The translations under genes and the position numbers were made by a program. A stretch of 6,998 nt of DNA from Candidatus Pelagibacter sp. (GTDB lineage Bacteria > Pseudomonadota > Alphaproteobacteria > Pelagibacterales > Pelagibacteraceae): contig JAOHFB010000032.1 in assembly GCA_028097785.1 (NCBI GenBank), forward strand, positions 1 through 6,998. The letters run 5' to 3'. The notes under the pieces were generated by a model, which saw only the letters and a program-made list of their open reading frames with translations, ran no database searches and was not told where the DNA came from. Below, in pieces: positions 5,596-6,998 of the stretch; position 1 is the stretch's first letter, and the number at the start of each line of letters is the position of its first letter.

Positions 5596-6654
5596 TTAAA
5601 AACAAACTATGTGATCAATATTAATTGGTCTTTTTATACCAAATTTTTCATCAACTTCATGTTGATGCATATGATGAGAATGTACAAAAACTGGTATCAA
5701 CAAATCACTACTTGTTTTTAAAGTATAGATAAAATTAGTACCTCTAAATTTTCTATCTACAACTTCTAACTTCAAATTACTCTGATCATCGTGCTCAAGA
5801 TCTTCTGGCTGTAACAATAATTGAACATCAGAGCCTTTTGGATAATGTTTAGTAAAATTTCCATTGATAGTCCCTAAATCTTGATTTTCTAAACTGTTTT
5901 CACCCGTAACTTTTGCTGGAATTAAAATTCCCCTATTTAAAAAATTTACTACCTCTACAGAATTTGGAAAATGATAAACATTATATGGGTCATCATATTG
6001 TTTTAATTGGCTATCTAAAATTATTCCACATTTGCTTCCAAGGTAAAATGCTTCGTAAGAGTCGTGTGTAACTATAATTGTAGTAATTTTTAAATCAGTT
6101 AAAACTTGCTTGAGTTTAACTTGAATTTCTTCTTTAAAACTTTGATCTACATTTGATAACGGTTCATCCAATAAAAGTAAATCTGGTTTTGAAAGTAACG
6201 CTCTTGCCAATGCTGCTCTTTGAGCTTCTCCAGAACTAATTTGATGAGGGAATTTATCCTTCACATGATCTAAATGAAGAAACTTAATAACTTCATTGAT
6301 AGTTAAATTTTTTTTCTTTTTTTTATTTCTGTCAGCACCAAATTGAATATTTTGAAGAACATTATAGTGTGGAAAAAGTGAATTATCTTGAAATGCTAGA
6401 GAAATATTTCTATTTTCTGGTTCAACATGAATATTCTTAGAAGATATAGTTTTATTTTTTAAAGAAATTTTTCCAGATTGAATTTTTTCAAGTCCTGCTA
6501 TTGTTCTTAAAATTGTTGTTTTACCAATTCCTGATGGGCCTAGTAGGCAAACTATATCTCCTTCATTTTCTATACTTAATGAAACATTGTTAACCTTATT
6601 TTTATCACTAGCGGCGAACGTAACATTTTCAATTTCTAAAAAGTTTTTTGGCAT
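5596..6654 (-). CDS. fbpC: ABC transporter ATP-binding protein, ferric iron (FbpC) type
   Basis: 352 residues, the length of CUT1/FbpC-like ATPases. Seen in order: Walker A GPSGIGKTT (39-47), Q-loop Q89, signature SSGEAQR (140-146), Walker B ending D163 with catalytic E164, D-loop SNVD (167-170) and H-loop H197. From about residue 240 there is a TOBE-like regulatory domain, including a His-rich stretch (H325, H327, H328, H330, H332) before EKFGI, which I recall in other alphaproteobacterial FbpC-like proteins. It should couple ATP hydrolysis to uptake at the inner membrane. The neighbouring permease end resembles FbpB, pointing to Fe3+, but thiamine, spermidine or other substrates cannot be excluded. 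The signature is unusual (SSGE in place of SGGQ). The start is 7 nt after the permease stop, with AAGGA 11 nt upstream of the ATG. A KKKKK run (111-115) lies in the helical domain and is encoded by two T8 tracts. Confidence 0.85.
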   Translation of the reverse strand: MPKNFLEIENVTFAASDKNKVNNVSLSIENEGDIVCLLGPSGIGKTTILRTIAGLEKIQSGKISLKNKTISSKNIHVEPENRNISLAFQDNSLFPHYNVLQNIQFGADRNKKKKKNLTINEVIKFLHLDHVKDKFPHQISSGEAQRAALARALLSKPDLLLLDEPLSNVDQSFKEEIQVKLKQVLTDLKITTIIVTHDSYEAFYLGSKCGIILDSQLKQYDDPYNVYHFPNSVEVVNFLNRGILIPAKVTGENSLENQDLGTINGNFTKHYPKGSDVQLLLQPEDLEHDDQSNLKLEVVDRKFRGTNFIYTLKTSSDLLIPVFVHSHHMHQHEVDEKFGIKRPINIDHIVCF

Positions 6655-6661
6655 AAGACAG

Positions 6662-6998
6662 TTAATCCTTAAGAATATATCTAGATGTAATTAAAATAAA
6701 GAAACTTGCAATAAGAATGAGAAATAATGAAGGTGCTGCTGCAGCTTCAAGTAAATCTTGAGATGCAAAAATATAAGCTTGGGTCGCAAAAGTTTCAAAA
6801 TTAAACGGTCTCATTATTAGTGTAATTGGTAACTCCTTAATAATTTCAATAGAAATCAAAATACCAATTAATAGAATAGAATTTTTCAAGTAAGGTATAT
6901 GAATATTTTTGAAAGTTTTAAATTTTGAGTATCCTAATAAGTAAGCACTTTCATCAATTGAATAACTGATCTTTAAATACCCAGACTTAATCCCGTTA
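6662..6998 (-). CDS. fbpB: Iron-type ABC transporter permease, C-terminal part (cut by window edge)
   Basis: The frame is open from the right edge to a TAA at 6662-6664, giving 111 residues. The first visible part holds the EAA loop that docks on the ATPase: DESAYLLGYSKFKTF then HIPYLKNS, matching the EAA...G...I.LP pattern with Ser and Tyr at its second and later positions. Next comes a helix and a KELPITLIMRPFNFETFATQAY stretch (described here by its key residues KELP, LRPF-like MRPF and FATQ), which is the hallmark of FbpB/SfuB-type permeases, then a final helix and the tail SRYILKD. It acts in the inner membrane with the FbpC-type ATPase encoded 7 nt downstream. FbpB proteins normally have two fused permease halves (over 500 residues); only the end of the second is in the window. 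A TTG at 6887-6889 is inside the gene and not its start. Confidence 0.85.
   Translation of the reverse strand, partial: NGIKSGYLKISYSIDESAYLLGYSKFKTFKNIHIPYLKNSILLIGILISIEIIKELPITLIMRPFNFETFATQAYIFASQDLLEAAAAPSLFLILIASFFILITSRYILKD
6666..6670 (-). promoter_or_regulatory. Ribosome binding site of the ABC ATPase gene
   Basis: Reads AAGGA on the minus strand, inside the last codons of the permease gene and 11 nt before the ATPase ATG. The spacing is longer than ideal, but it supports this ATG and coupling to the permease. Confidence 0.4.

Noticed and set aside
6662..6889. Separate small gene starting at TTG 6887-6889
   Set aside because: The frame stays open to the window edge, and the upstream residues carry the EAA loop of an ABC permease, so this is the end of a longer gene.
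1..6998. Mobile element, phage, CRISPR, toxin-antitoxin or RNA gene
   Set aside because: No transposase or integrase motifs, terminal repeats, spaced direct repeats, tRNA-like cloverleaf or unassigned stretch over 56 bp was found; the window is filled by housekeeping-type transport and redox genes.

Overview
The window looks like a piece of a streamlined, very AT-rich alphaproteobacterial genome, most likely SAR11/Pelagibacterales. This is inferred from the low GC (roughly 30%, estimated by eye), the lysine/isoleucine/asparagine-rich proteins, and the packing. Only about 160 of 6998 bases (about 2%) lie outside genes, and both convergent gene pairs overlap at their 3' ends. No RNA gene, mobile element, CRISPR array or integration signature was seen.

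Layout from left to right: (1) the N-terminal part of a class I SAM-dependent methyltransferase (minus strand, cut by the left edge). (2) Divergent from it across 56 bp, a DinF-type MATE efflux transporter (plus strand). (3) A minus-strand group read right to left: a small secreted c-type cytochrome, a four-helix DUF4396 membrane protein 2 nt downstream, and an MFS transporter 30 bp further on. The MFS 3' end overlaps the MATE 3' end by 21 bp. (4) Divergent from the cytochrome across 55 bp, an ETHE1/Blh-type metallo-beta-lactamase-fold protein, probably a persulfide dioxygenase (plus strand). This intergenic gap holds a 22-bp inverted repeat placed like an operator. (5) A tight minus-strand operon read right to left: the C-terminal part of an FbpB-type permease (cut by the right edge), an FbpC-type ATPase, AzlC and AzlD. 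AzlC/AzlD overlap by 4 nt, and AzlD overlaps the dioxygenase 3' end by 8 nt.

Functionally the window is dominated by transport: two drug/metabolite exporters (MATE, MFS), a probable ferric-iron ABC importer, and an AzlCD branched-chain amino acid exporter. The most interesting part is the middle. A periplasmic cytochrome c, a poorly characterised membrane protein with Cys/His pairs at both predicted cytoplasmic ends, and a divergent persulfide dioxygenase share one intergenic region with a candidate operator. A sulfide/persulfide or copper/redox-linked role is a reasonable hypothesis but is not shown by the sequence alone. Nothing else departs clearly from an ordinary streamlined marine alphaproteobacterial gene order.
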